Part shown: piece by piece, positions 41,902 to 50,666 of the stretch | How the letters are laid out: every line of letters begins with the position of its first letter | How positions within the stretch are numbered: position 1 is the first letter of the stretch | From: an uncultured Prevotellaceae bacterium | GTDB taxonomy: Bacteria; Bacteroidota; Bacteroidia; Bacteroidales; Bacteroidaceae | Assembly: GCA_946540735.1 (NCBI GenBank) | Contig: CAMNIN010000001.1 | Location: 122,987-186,986 of the forward strand | Direction: 5' to 3' | Length of the DNA: 64,000 nucleotides | The notes under the pieces: generated by a model | Databases searched by the model: none | Told to the model about the DNA's origin: nothing | What the model saw: only the letters and a program-made list of their open reading frames with translations | Translations under genes and position numbers: made by a program

Positions 41902-44106
41902 TTATGCGAAAGCAATAGTCAGACCAGCCATCACGATGCTCACCATCGACATAAGTTTGATGAGGATGTTGAGGCTCGGGCCGGAGGTGTCCTTGAAGGG
42001 ATCGCCCACGGTGTCGCCCACGATAGTGGCCTTATGGCAGGCGGAGCCTTTGCCTCCGAAATTGCCTTCCTCCACCATCTTCTTGGCATTGTCCCAGGCT
42101 CCTCCTGAATTGGCCATGAACACAGCCAGGGTGAATCCAGCGGCCAACCCGCCGACGAGCAGGCCCATCACACCCGAGACACCCAGGAGCACTCCCACGA
42201 GGATGGGGATGGCGATGGCCAGGAGCGACGGGAAGATCATCTCGCGCTGGGCACTGCGGGTGGAAATCTCCACGCAGCGGCCGTAGTCGGGAGTAGCCTT
42301 GCCTTCGAGGATGCCTTTGATCTCACGGAACTGGCGTCGCACCTCCTCCACCATAGACTGGGCTGCACGTCCCACGGCACCCATGGTCAGACCGCAGAAC
42401 AAGAAAGCAGCCATGGCACCGATAAAGGCACCTACAAGCACTTTCGGATTCATGAGGTTGACTTGGAAGTAGTTCATGAAGTCCACCATATTGGCGGTTT
42501 CAGGGTTGATCGTGCCGTAAGTGGCTGATACGAAGTTGCCGGCGGAATCCACAGTGCGCTCCATGGCGATCTTCACTTCCTCGACGTAGGAAGCGAGCAG
42601 AGCCAGTGCGGTAAGGGCAGCCGAACCGATGGCGAAGCCCTTTCCTGTGGCGGCGGTGGTATTGCCGAGCGCATCGAGCGCGTCAGTGCGATGCCTCACT
42701 TCTGGTTCCAGTTCGCTCATCTCCGCATTGCCGCCAGCATTGTCGGCGATGGGACCGTAAGCGTCGGTGGCCAGGGTGATGCCCAGGGTTGAAAGCATAC
42801 CCACGGCGGCGATGCCGATGCCATAGAGACCTCGAGACATGCTCTCGGCATTCATCGTCAGGTCGAAACCATTGGCACACATATAGCTGAGGAGAATGGC
42901 GACGGAGATGGTCACCACGGGGATCATGGTGGATATCATACCCGTTCCGATACCCTTGATGATGACAGTGGCAGAACCGGTCTGGGAGGCTTCTGCTATT
43001 TTCTGAGTGGGTTTGTAGCTATGTGAGGTATAGTATTCTGTTCCTTGTCCGATGATGACACCTGCGGCCAGGCCCGTCACCACTGAGAAAGACACTCCAA
43101 ACCAGTTGTCGATGTCCAGCAAATAGAGGATGGCGAATGTGGCCACGGCGATGAGGACAGCCGACACGTTGGTGCCGATGCCCAGGGAGTGGAGCAGGTC
43201 TTTCATCGTGGCACCCTCTTTGGTGCGTACGAGGAAGATACCGATCAATGAGAGGAAAATACCCACGGCGGCGATGATCATCGGTGCGATGACAGCTTTC
43301 ATCTGCATGGCGGGGTTCATGGCGAAAGCCGTGGCGCCAAGAGCCGCGGTCGACAGGATACTGCCGCAGTAGCTCTCGTAGAGGTCGGCTCCCATGCCGG
43401 CCACGTCGCCCACGTTGTCGCCCACGTTGTCGGCGATGGTAGCTGGGTTGCGTGGGTCATCCTCGGGAATGTTGGCTTCCACTTTTCCCACCAGGTCGGC
43501 TCCCACGTCGGCAGCCTTGGTGTAGATACCGCCTCCCACACGGGCGAAGAGCGCCTGGGTGGAGGCACCCATTCCAAAGGTCAGCATGGTGGTGGTGATG
43601 ATGATGAGCATCTTGGAGTCTCCTTGGTAGACTGTACTCAGGATGAGGAACCAAAGGGCGATGTCGAGCAGGCCGAGGCCCACGACCACGAGTCCCATCA
43701 CAGCTCCGCTGCGGAAAGCCACACGGAGACCTTGGTCCATGCTCCTGCGGGCGGCGTTCGCCGTGCGCGCAGAGGCGTAAGTGGCAGTTTTCATGCCGAA
43801 GAAGCCCGACAGACCGCTAAAGAAACCGCCCGTCAGGAATGCGAAAGGCACCCAGGGATTCTGCACCTTGAGCACATAAGCCATGAAGGAGAAGAGCAGT
43901 GCCAGCACGATAAACACGATGAGCACCACGCGGTATTGTTGCTTGAGGTAGGCCATGGCCCCTCGTCGCACATACTCGGCTATCTCTTTCATACGAGGTG
44001 TGCCCTCATCTTCACGCATCATCTGCTTGAAGAAAAACCATGCCATACCCAATGCGCACACCGATGCAATGGGTACCAACCAGAAGACTAATGGAATGTT
44101 GATCAT
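41902..44106 (-). CDS. hppA: Membrane-bound ion-pumping pyrophosphatase, K+-dependent type
   Basis: 734 residues with about 16 membrane helices; couples PPi hydrolysis to Na+ and/or H+ export across the inner membrane. The active site is plain: GGIYTKAADVGADLVGKVE, then EDDPRNPATIADNVGDNVGD (about 200-236), and a second Asp-rich loop DAYGPIADNAGGNAEM. ALGNTTAATGKGFAIG near 484 has Ala and Thr at the positions where K+-independent enzymes carry Lys, so K+ is probably required. Bacteroides vulgatus has a K+-dependent Na+,H+-translocating enzyme of this kind; the ion carried here is inference. A -7 box (TAATTTTG, complement of 44135-44142) lies upstream. Confidence 0.96.
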   Translation of the reverse strand: MINIPLVFWLVPIASVCALGMAWFFFKQMMREDEGTPRMKEIAEYVRRGAMAYLKQQYRVVLIVFIVLALLFSFMAYVLKVQNPWVPFAFLTGGFFSGLSGFFGMKTATYASARTANAARRSMDQGLRVAFRSGAVMGLVVVGLGLLDIALWFLILSTVYQGDSKMLIIITTTMLTFGMGASTQALFARVGGGIYTKAADVGADLVGKVEANIPEDDPRNPATIADNVGDNVGDVAGMGADLYESYCGSILSTAALGATAFAMNPAMQMKAVIAPMIIAAVGIFLSLIGIFLVRTKEGATMKDLLHSLGIGTNVSAVLIAVATFAILYLLDIDNWFGVSFSVVTGLAAGVIIGQGTEYYTSHSYKPTQKIAEASQTGSATVIIKGIGTGMISTMIPVVTISVAILLSYMCANGFDLTMNAESMSRGLYGIGIAAVGMLSTLGITLATDAYGPIADNAGGNAEMSELEPEVRHRTDALDALGNTTAATGKGFAIGSAALTALALLASYVEEVKIAMERTVDSAGNFVSATYGTINPETANMVDFMNYFQVNLMNPKVLVGAFIGAMAAFLFCGLTMGAVGRAAQSMVEEVRRQFREIKGILEGKATPDYGRCVEISTRSAQREMIFPSLLAIAIPILVGVLLGVSGVMGLLVGGLAAGFTLAVFMANSGGAWDNAKKMVEEGNFGGKGSACHKATIVGDTVGDPFKDTSGPSLNILIKLMSMVSIVMAGLTIAFA

Positions 44107-44274
44107 AGTGGTGAAAAATAGTGATAATATGATGCAAAATTACTGCAATTTGTTAACAAAAAGAGACTTTTAGTAATAAAATATGTTAATAAGTGTATGT
44201 TTTACTATTTTAGGGCCTGTTCTGCCCTTCAGGTTTCGCCAAACAGCCTGTTTGACAAGAAATAAGACGTTGTG

Positions 44275-44321
44275 GAAAAACAATGATGCCGCAAAAGAGC
44301 CATCAGACTCCATGCGGCATC
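44275..44321 (-). terminator. Terminator of nhaD
   Basis: GATGCCGCA (44285-44293) pairs with TGCGGCATC (44313-44321). On the minus strand TTGTTTTTCC follows. It lies about 31 bp after the nhaD stop. Confidence 0.75.
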
Positions 44322-44352
44322 ACGCGAATGGAAGGTTCCATTCTTCAGGTTG

Positions 44353-45684
44353 TTATAACAGGTTGTCAATAATCCAGTAAGAGCACATGCCGCAAATGTA
44401 GCCCACGAACACAATCCAGGTGATGTGGCGCATGTACCATCCGAAAGTGATTTTCTCCAGTCCCATGACCACCACGCCTGCAGCACTGCCGATGATGAGC
44501 ATCGAACCTCCCACACCGGCACAGTAGGCCAGAAGCTGCCAGAAGATGCCGTCGACGGCCAGGTCGCCTGTCTCGGCAATGGGATACATGCCCATGCAGC
44601 CAGCCACGAGCGGCACATTGTCGACAATGCTCGACAGTACGCCGATGACACCGGTCACCAGGTAGTGATTGCCGCCCGACATTTTGTCAAGACCCTCTCC
44701 CAATGCAGTGAGTACGCCGATTTCCTCCAGACAGGCCACTGCCATCAGTATGCCCAGGAAGAAGAGTATGGTTGTCATGTCGATATTGGAGAGCAGGTGC
44801 GAGACGCGCTTGGAGAAGCTGTCCTTTCCTTTCTTCACATTGCGGTAGAAAATCTCGGTGGTGGTCCAAAGGATGCCCAGCACCAGCAGAATGCCCATGA
44901 AGGGAGGCAGGTCGGTGAGATAGCGGAAAATGGGAACGAACATCAGGCCACCGACGCCGAGGATGAAGATGGTGTTGCGCTGGCGATTGCTGAAGACTTC
45001 GCCCGACGTCTCATCGCTTTTTCCTTGGACCGTGGGGAGTTCACCCTTCAGTCCTTGTTGCAGGATGAGTGCCGGGATGATCATCGACACCAATGAGGGC
45101 ACAAAAATCTCTGTGATGACACCTTGCGTCGTGATCATTCCCTTGATCCAGAGCATGATGGTGGTCACGTCGCCGATGGGAGAGAAAGCACCACCGCTGT
45201 TGGCGGCGATGATGATGAGTGAGGCATAGACCAACCGGTCGGTGCGCTCATACACCAGTTTGCGGAGCACCATGATCATCACGATGCTGGTGGTCAGGTT
45301 GTCGAGGATGGCGGAGAGAATGAAGGTCATGAAAGCGATGCGCCACAGCAACTTGCGCTTGTTGGTGGTCATGATCATCTTGCGCACGAAGTTGAAACCT
45401 CCGTTCTTGTCGACAATCTCCACGATGGTCATTGCTCCCATCAGGAAAAAGAGTGTCTCGCCTGTCTCGCCAAGATGGTTTTTGAGCAGTTCGCTCACCT
45501 TGGCCGGCAGTTCTTCTACCGCTCCCGAGATATAACTGCCTGGGTCGAGCATGAACAGCGTCCAGGTGAACACACACATGAGCAGGGCGGTGGCGGCCTT
45601 GTTGATTTTCAGACCGCTCTCGAAGGCAATGCACAGATAGCCAACGATAAACACGAAAACAATGGCGATGGTAAGGGATGTCAT
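44353..45684 (-). CDS. nhaD: NhaD-type Na+/H+ antiporter
   Basis: 443 residues from the ATG at 45684 (MTSLTIAIVFVFIVGYLCIA), about 11-12 hydrophobic segments of the ion-transporter (ArsB/NhaD) superfamily. Conserved family segments are visible: ILSAILDNLTTSIVMIMVLR near 105-125, ANSGGAFSPIGDVTTIMLWI near 148-168 and SSIVDNVPLVAGCMGMY near 355-372; the NLTT and GD residues are typical of NhaD. It expels Na+ in exchange for H+. It is a single gene just upstream of the pyrophosphatase on the same strand, with its own -7 box (TATTTTTG, complement of 45710-45717). Confidence 0.93.
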   Translation of the reverse strand: MTSLTIAIVFVFIVGYLCIAFESGLKINKAATALLMCVFTWTLFMLDPGSYISGAVEELPAKVSELLKNHLGETGETLFFLMGAMTIVEIVDKNGGFNFVRKMIMTTNKRKLLWRIAFMTFILSAILDNLTTSIVMIMVLRKLVYERTDRLVYASLIIIAANSGGAFSPIGDVTTIMLWIKGMITTQGVITEIFVPSLVSMIIPALILQQGLKGELPTVQGKSDETSGEVFSNRQRNTIFILGVGGLMFVPIFRYLTDLPPFMGILLVLGILWTTTEIFYRNVKKGKDSFSKRVSHLLSNIDMTTILFFLGILMAVACLEEIGVLTALGEGLDKMSGGNHYLVTGVIGVLSSIVDNVPLVAGCMGMYPIAETGDLAVDGIFWQLLAYCAGVGGSMLIIGSAAGVVVMGLEKITFGWYMRHITWIVFVGYICGMCSYWIIDNLL

Positions 45685-45779
45685 TTTCCTAATATTGATT
45701 TTTGCACTGCAAAAATACAACAATTATCAGGAAAAGACGCATCGGTGATGGTCTTTCTCACGAAAACGATTACAGGTCA

Positions 45780-46169
45780 CTATAACATGCGGAGTGCTTT
45801 CAGGACACCAGATTCCAGTGCCTTGTCATAGGAACGGCTTTTGGCAGTCTGGCTGATGGCGCCGTCTTTCAACCGGATGATCTTGGAGAAATAGGGCCCC
45901 ACCTTGCCATAGAAATACTCTCTGTCGACCAGCACCTCATGGCGTTTCTTCTCTCTCAGCCACTTCTGTGCCATGGCAAGGGTGGGGGCGGAATACACTT
46001 TTCGGCGCGCCGTGACATCGAAGACGGGACTGTTCCAGTTGACATCCTCTCCGCTGGGACTGCTCACTAGTTTGCCGTCGACGGCATAATAGAAGTTCAC
46101 CGGTTCGTTGAAACGGTGCTTGCGCAGCAGTTGTGCGATGGCAATGGATACGGTGGGAGAGTCTTGCAT
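45780..46169 (-). CDS. Unknown 129-residue protein
   Basis: 129 residues, soluble, slightly basic, starting MQDSPTVSIAIAQLLRKHRF. There is no signal peptide or recognised motif; an alternation such as PVNFYYAVDGKLVSSPSGEDV then KVYSAPTLAMAQKWLREKKRHEVLVD suggests an alpha/beta fold. It starts 10 bp after the DUF4435 gene, so it is the last gene of the dxs-trk-manA-ATPase-DUF4435 operon and may act with the ATPase pair. I do not recognise the family. The nhaD promoter lies just downstream. Confidence 0.75.
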   Translation of the reverse strand: MQDSPTVSIAIAQLLRKHRFNEPVNFYYAVDGKLVSSPSGEDVNWNSPVFDVTARRKVYSAPTLAMAQKWLREKKRHEVLVDREYFYGKVGPYFSKIIRLKDGAISQTAKSRSYDKALESGVLKALRML

Positions 46170-46179
46170 GGTGATGGGA

Positions 46180-47238
46180 TTAGGATTGTGTGTTTGTGGC
46201 AGTCGTATGGTCTGGTTGTGTTTCGCTGAGGTTTTGACGTTTGGACAAATGGCTGAGGTAGTGCTCGATGTCGTTTTTCAGTCTGCGGAACTGCGGGGAA
46301 CGGGTGAATCCGGTGTTTTTCTTGAGCATGGAATTCACGCTCTCCAGACTGTTTTCGTAGCACGACAGCTCATTCCGCATCTGTGTGTGGTGTACGGCCT
46401 TGCTGTGGATCTCCGTCTCCCGCTCACGGCGCAGACGGTCGCACACCTTGTTGAGCATCGGACTCACGACATTGTCATAGAGGTGATGTCCTTGAATATA
46501 AAGATAGGTGGTGTCGGCCGTCACGCCGAGAAGTTTCAGTTCTTCCTTCAAGGCCAGATACGACTCCTTGGCATCGGGGTTCATCTGCTGCAGCTGCATC
46601 ACCTTGCGCCCCACTTTGTGGCGCACGTGCGTGATGGAGTTGAAGGCATTCTGAATGGTGAAGTGTCCCGTCTCGATCACTTTGTTGAAGTCTGAGATGG
46701 AGAAATCGCCGTAGTTGGGTGTCCGGTAATACCAGATACTCCACACAAACAACGGGAAGATTGCCTGCGAGAACAATCTCAAGTATTCTTCGAAATCGAA
46801 GATCATCTTATCGTTGAGGGTCACCATCACACAGACATTATGGAGCGAGGGCGCATAGCATTGGTAGTTCTCGATGGCATAGACATAGGTATGGAAGACA
46901 TAAGGGCTTGAGATGATTTTCTCCGAGGTCTTCGTTGCCCCTTGGATCAGGAAGTCGTAGTCGGCATCGACACAGGCGATCATGTCCTCACCCACGTTTT
47001 CGCTCACAAGGTTCATCAGCACTTGTTTCTTGCCTTTCGAGAGATTGGTTTTCGAAGGGAGCATCACTTCGAAGTATCGGGTCTCGTCCTCATACTCGCT
47101 GAGCAGCGTGCGCCAGAAGAACACGTCGTCGTAGCTTTCCACGTAAGCCACGATGCGCCGGCGTGCCTTCTTGCTTCTCATGCTGTTGGCAGCACTGAAG
47201 TAGTCGGAGTTGAGGTTGTCTTTTAAACGCTTCGGCAT
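46180..47238 (-). CDS. DUF4435 (TOPRIM-like) protein, probable partner of the adjacent ATPase
   Basis: 352 residues. The N-terminal part has RIVAYVESYDDVFFW (Glu34) and, about 55 residues on, DMIACVDADYDFL (Asp91, Asp93). This Glu ... Asp-x-Asp arrangement is the TOPRIM pattern used by DUF4435 proteins, the family of the AriB effector of PARIS and of OLD-type nucleases. The middle (HTYVYAIENYQCYAPSLHNV) is also typical of the family; the C terminus is a charged helical region. It lies 42 bp after the ATPase gene in the same operon. Nuclease activity is inferred from the family only. Confidence 0.8.
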   Translation of the reverse strand: MPKRLKDNLNSDYFSAANSMRSKKARRRIVAYVESYDDVFFWRTLLSEYEDETRYFEVMLPSKTNLSKGKKQVLMNLVSENVGEDMIACVDADYDFLIQGATKTSEKIISSPYVFHTYVYAIENYQCYAPSLHNVCVMVTLNDKMIFDFEEYLRLFSQAIFPLFVWSIWYYRTPNYGDFSISDFNKVIETGHFTIQNAFNSITHVRHKVGRKVMQLQQMNPDAKESYLALKEELKLLGVTADTTYLYIQGHHLYDNVVSPMLNKVCDRLRRERETEIHSKAVHHTQMRNELSCYENSLESVNSMLKKNTGFTRSPQFRRLKNDIEHYLSHLSKRQNLSETQPDHTTATNTQS

Positions 47239-47280
47239 ATGGTGCTGATGAGGTGTTGATGATATCTGGATACGATGGTC

Positions 47281-48102
47281 TCAGTAAGAATCGGTGATGT
47301 CGGAAACCTCTGTCACATTGTTCAGCCATCCGTTCATGATGACGGCGGGGGAATGGGTGGTCAGGATGACTTGCACGTTGGGGTTGAGTTCCAGCACCAG
47401 GTCGATCAGTTTTTTCTGCCATTCGATGTGCAGGCTCACCTCCGGCTCGTCCATGAAGAGCACGCAGTTGTTGTTGTCCTGGATAAGAACGGTGAGCAGG
47501 ATGGCCAGCATCTGTTTCTCGCCGCTCGACAACTGGTAGGGCACGAGGGTCTCGCCGATCTGGGAGAAGAAGATCTCATTGGCAGAGCGCACGATTTTCT
47601 TTCCGGTGTCGGAGAAGAGTTCATCCATCATGTCCTGGAATTTCTTTTTCGGCAGGGAGATCTGCTGTGCTTTGGCCGCAGCATCGGGGTCTCCGCTTTG
47701 CAAGACGCTGATGATGCGGTTGCCGATGTTGACTTGGTAGTCGAGGTATTTCCGCTGGAGTTGGAAGAGCTGCCAGTCGAGTTCGGTGGCGAGGCTCATG
47801 TCCATCTTGGCCAGTGTGTCAAGATTCATCAGCGGCCGGTCGAAAGAGCGTATCACGTCATAGCGTATCCATTTGGCGTCGGCGGGAAACACTTTCAGCC
47901 TCACGCCCTTCAGCATGTGGCTGGGGTATTCCCCCCCTGCGGAGAGTCCTTTCACCACCTTGTTGATGATGGTGCTCTTGCCTTGTCCGTTGGTTCCGCT
48001 GAGGATGTTGACATGCCTGTCGAGGTCCCATTTGATGTGACGGCGACCGCTCCACAAGGAGTCGATCTCGATTTGTTCGATGTAGTCTGCGTATTTCTGC
48101 AT
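47281..48102 (-). CDS. SMC/ABC-type ATPase (AAA_21-like)
   Basis: 273 residues from the ATG at 48102 (MQKYADYIEQIEIDSLWSGR). Walker A SGTNGQGKSTII at 35-46, ABC signature YQLSSGEKQMLAILL near 198-212, Walker B NCVLFMDEPEVSLHIEWQ near 223-240 and the H-loop ILTTHSPAVI near 255-264 are all intact. There is no long coiled coil, and the protein is shorter than AriA-like ATPases of PARIS. The pairing with a DUF4435 gene resembles ATPase-TOPRIM modules (OLD/PARIS), but here both lie between manA (29 bp upstream) and an unknown gene in a housekeeping operon. Confidence 0.85.
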   Translation of the reverse strand: MQKYADYIEQIEIDSLWSGRRHIKWDLDRHVNILSGTNGQGKSTIINKVVKGLSAGGEYPSHMLKGVRLKVFPADAKWIRYDVIRSFDRPLMNLDTLAKMDMSLATELDWQLFQLQRKYLDYQVNIGNRIISVLQSGDPDAAAKAQQISLPKKKFQDMMDELFSDTGKKIVRSANEIFFSQIGETLVPYQLSSGEKQMLAILLTVLIQDNNNCVLFMDEPEVSLHIEWQKKLIDLVLELNPNVQVILTTHSPAVIMNGWLNNVTEVSDITDSY

Positions 48103-48131
48103 GGCTATGGAATTTGGGGTTTTCTGGGGTA

Positions 48132-49088
48132 TCATACGTAGGTCTCGAGAAACTTCACGTTGCCGGTGACACGCACCTCTTTGGTGGTGGCTGGCAGGAG
48201 GACGGTCTCGCCCGTCCGCAGCGTGGTGTGATGGCCAAGGTCGTCGCTGAGGGCGCCCCCGCCCTTGACACCGATGAGGATTACGAAACTGTCGAGGTCG
48301 CTGTAGTCGATGGTCATCGGCTCGTCGAGATCATAGACGGATGTGGTGAAGTAGGGGCATCTCACCACTTCCACACTCTGGTTTTTCACCAGTTCATAGT
48401 GCGTGCGGTAGTCATCCAGCACTTTGTAGTCGATGCTCTCGGCAGCCTCCTCGGTATGGAGCGGTCTGTAGTTGCCGTCTTTGTCGCGTCTTTTGAAGTC
48501 GTAGATGCGGTAGGTGACATCGCTGGTCTGCTGGATTTCCGCCACGAAGCATCCTTCGCCGATGGCATGGATGCGGCCGGCGGGGATGAAGAAGACGTCG
48601 CCCTCACGCACCTCATAGCGGGCGAGAGCGTCGCAGATAGTGTCGTCGTGCACCATCTTCTTGTATTCCTCGGGTGTGATCTGACGCTTCAGTCCGTTGT
48701 AGAGCATCGCCCCGGGCGAGGACGGCAGGGCATACCACATCTCAGTTTTGCCGCGGTGCTTGCCTTGGCGGTGTGCGGTCTCGTCGTCCGGGTGCACCTG
48801 GATGGAAAGATCATGGCAGGCATCGATGAATTTGATCAGCAGGGGAAACTCGTCGCCGAAGCGGCTGTAGTTCTCGGCACCGAGGAGCTTGTCTTTCAGC
48901 AGGGCGACGACCTCGTTGAGTTTTTTTCCTTGGTAGGGGCCTTCGCTCACGATGGTCTCATTGCCTGCCACGCCAGAGATTTCCCAACTCTCGCCGACTT
49001 GTTTCTGGTCGCTCTGGAGTTGTTTGAAGGGGATGATTTTCTCGCCTCCCCAGATCGTGGATTTCAGTAATGGTTGAAATTTGATCAT
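48132..49088 (-). CDS. manA: Mannose-6-phosphate isomerase, class I
   Basis: Zinc cupin enzyme, 318 residues, interconverting mannose-6-phosphate and fructose-6-phosphate for glycan synthesis or mannose use. Metal ligands by motif: Gln97 and His99 in SIQVHPDD, Glu116 in KTEMWYAL and His174 in GRIHAIGEG. FQPLLKSTIWGGEKI at the N terminus is typical of the short class I form found in Firmicutes and Bacteroidetes (no extra helical domain). It starts 36 bp after trkH and precedes the ATPase gene by 29 bp. Confidence 0.96.
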   Translation of the reverse strand: MIKFQPLLKSTIWGGEKIIPFKQLQSDQKQVGESWEISGVAGNETIVSEGPYQGKKLNEVVALLKDKLLGAENYSRFGDEFPLLIKFIDACHDLSIQVHPDDETAHRQGKHRGKTEMWYALPSSPGAMLYNGLKRQITPEEYKKMVHDDTICDALARYEVREGDVFFIPAGRIHAIGEGCFVAEIQQTSDVTYRIYDFKRRDKDGNYRPLHTEEAAESIDYKVLDDYRTHYELVKNQSVEVVRCPYFTTSVYDLDEPMTIDYSDLDSFVILIGVKGGGALSDDLGHHTTLRTGETVLLPATTKEVRVTGNVKFLETYV

Positions 49089-49124
49089 TTTTAGGTTTTG
49101 TATGTTTTGGTCGGTTGCGTCGTG

Positions 49125-50666
49125 TCAGTTGTCGTTCCAGAATGGTGTGGTGAAGAGGATGAGCACGTTGAAGATCTCAAGACGGCCGAAGAGCATCAGC
49201 ATCGTGCACACCCATTTCACCCAGATGGGCATGCTGCTCCAAGTCATGTCGGGTCCCAGTTCGTTGAGAGGCAGTCCCACATTGTTGATACAGCTCAGTG
49301 AGATGATGGCGGAGTTGGTGACGTCTGTTCCGATGGCCATCATCAGGGCCATGGTGCCGAAGCATGCCATGATATAGATGGCGAAGAAAGCCATCAGGCT
49401 GTGTACCATCGCCGATGGCATGGCCTTGCCGTTGATTTTCACGGGGAGGACGGCACGGGGGTGCATCATGCGCACAAACTCATTGCGCACCACCTTGAGG
49501 ATCATCAGTGCGCGGCTGCTCTTGAAACCACCCGTGGTCGATCCAGAGCAGGCACCGATGAACATCAGCACTGCGAGTATCATCCAGGTGATGTGAGGCC
49601 ATGCACCCACGTTGTCGCAGAAGATGCCTGTGGTGGTCATCATGGAGACCACATGGAAACAGGACTTCCGGAAGGCCATTTCCAGTCCGTAGCCGTTGCT
49701 CAGCATGAGGATGAACGTGATGATGACGCTGGCGGTCAGCACCATGATGGTGTAGAAACGCCATTCCTCGTTGTGCAGGAAGTCCGTCCACTTGCTGCGC
49801 TCGCTTCGCTTGAACTCCCTCCAGCTGCTCAGTTTGCGCATGGCGATGATCATGAAGAGCATCGAGAAATTGATGCCCGAGAGATATTGGAAGAGCAATG
49901 CGGTGTATTCGATGACCGGTGATCCGAAATGGGCGATGCTGTCGTTGTGGATGGAGAATCCGCCCGTGGCCGTGGTCGTCATGGAATAGTTGACGGCACT
50001 GAACACATCCATGCCCTCCAACCAGTAGAGCAGGCCGCAGCACAGGGTGAGGATGATGTACACCCACCAGATGCGCATGGCCGTGGCACTCAGCCGTGGG
50101 TGCATTTTTGAGCGGATGGGACCTGTGGCCTCGGCAGAGAACACCTTCATCGTATTGCCCACCATCGAAGGAAGGATGGCGATGGTGAAGAAGACAATCC
50201 CGAGTCCTCCGATCCATTGTGACAATGACCGCCAGAAGAGCATCGAGTGATGTGATTCGAGGGCCGCCTCCACGTCGTTGAGCATCGAGGCTCCCGTGGT
50301 GGTGAAGCCCGACATCGTCTCGAAGAAGGCATCGGTGGTGATCCGCCAGATGCCCATGATATCGTAGAACTTGGCCGACCCGAAGAAACCGCCGAAGAGA
50401 TAGGGCAATGACCCGAAGACACTGAACGTGATCCAGGTGAGTGTCACCACTACGTAGGCATCGCGCCGGCTCATGGTGGTGGGAGCGCCATAGCCCATCC
50501 TCAGGAGTCCGTAACCAGCGAGAGCGGTGAACAGGGTGGAGAAGGTGAAAGGCCATAGGTCAGGACTGTGATAGCAAATCGCCATCACCACGCACACCAC
50601 CATGAAGGAAGCCTCCAGCAACAGCAGTGAGCCAATGACCTTGGATATCAGTTTCTTGTTAAGCAT
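49125..50666 (-). CDS. trkH: Trk/Ktr potassium uptake membrane subunit
   Basis: 513-residue TrkH-type channel with four repeated M1-P-M2 units. Selectivity-filter regions: MSGFTTTGAS near 115, TTTATGGFSIHN near 243, MMTTTGIFCDN near 352 and ISCINNVGLPL-type filter near 468, each with the family Gly. The ATG at 50666 overlaps the trkA stop by 4 bp (ATGA), so the two are translationally coupled. An upstream in-frame extension overlaps trkA and was rejected. K+ supply may matter for the K+-dependent pyrophosphatase nearby. Confidence 0.95.
   Translation of the reverse strand: MLNKKLISKVIGSLLLLEASFMVVCVVMAICYHSPDLWPFTFSTLFTALAGYGLLRMGYGAPTTMSRRDAYVVVTLTWITFSVFGSLPYLFGGFFGSAKFYDIMGIWRITTDAFFETMSGFTTTGASMLNDVEAALESHHSMLFWRSLSQWIGGLGIVFFTIAILPSMVGNTMKVFSAEATGPIRSKMHPRLSATAMRIWWVYIILTLCCGLLYWLEGMDVFSAVNYSMTTTATGGFSIHNDSIAHFGSPVIEYTALLFQYLSGINFSMLFMIIAMRKLSSWREFKRSERSKWTDFLHNEEWRFYTIMVLTASVIITFILMLSNGYGLEMAFRKSCFHVVSMMTTTGIFCDNVGAWPHITWMILAVLMFIGACSGSTTGGFKSSRALMILKVVRNEFVRMMHPRAVLPVKINGKAMPSAMVHSLMAFFAIYIMACFGTMALMMAIGTDVTNSAIISLSCINNVGLPLNELGPDMTWSSMPIWVKWVCTMLMLFGRLEIFNVLILFTTPFWNDN

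Noticed and set aside
46180..48102. Naming the ATPase-DUF4435 pair as a confirmed PARIS system
   Set aside because: Composition matches but the ATPase is short and the context is a metabolic operon; without profile or structure comparison only a resemblance can be claimed.
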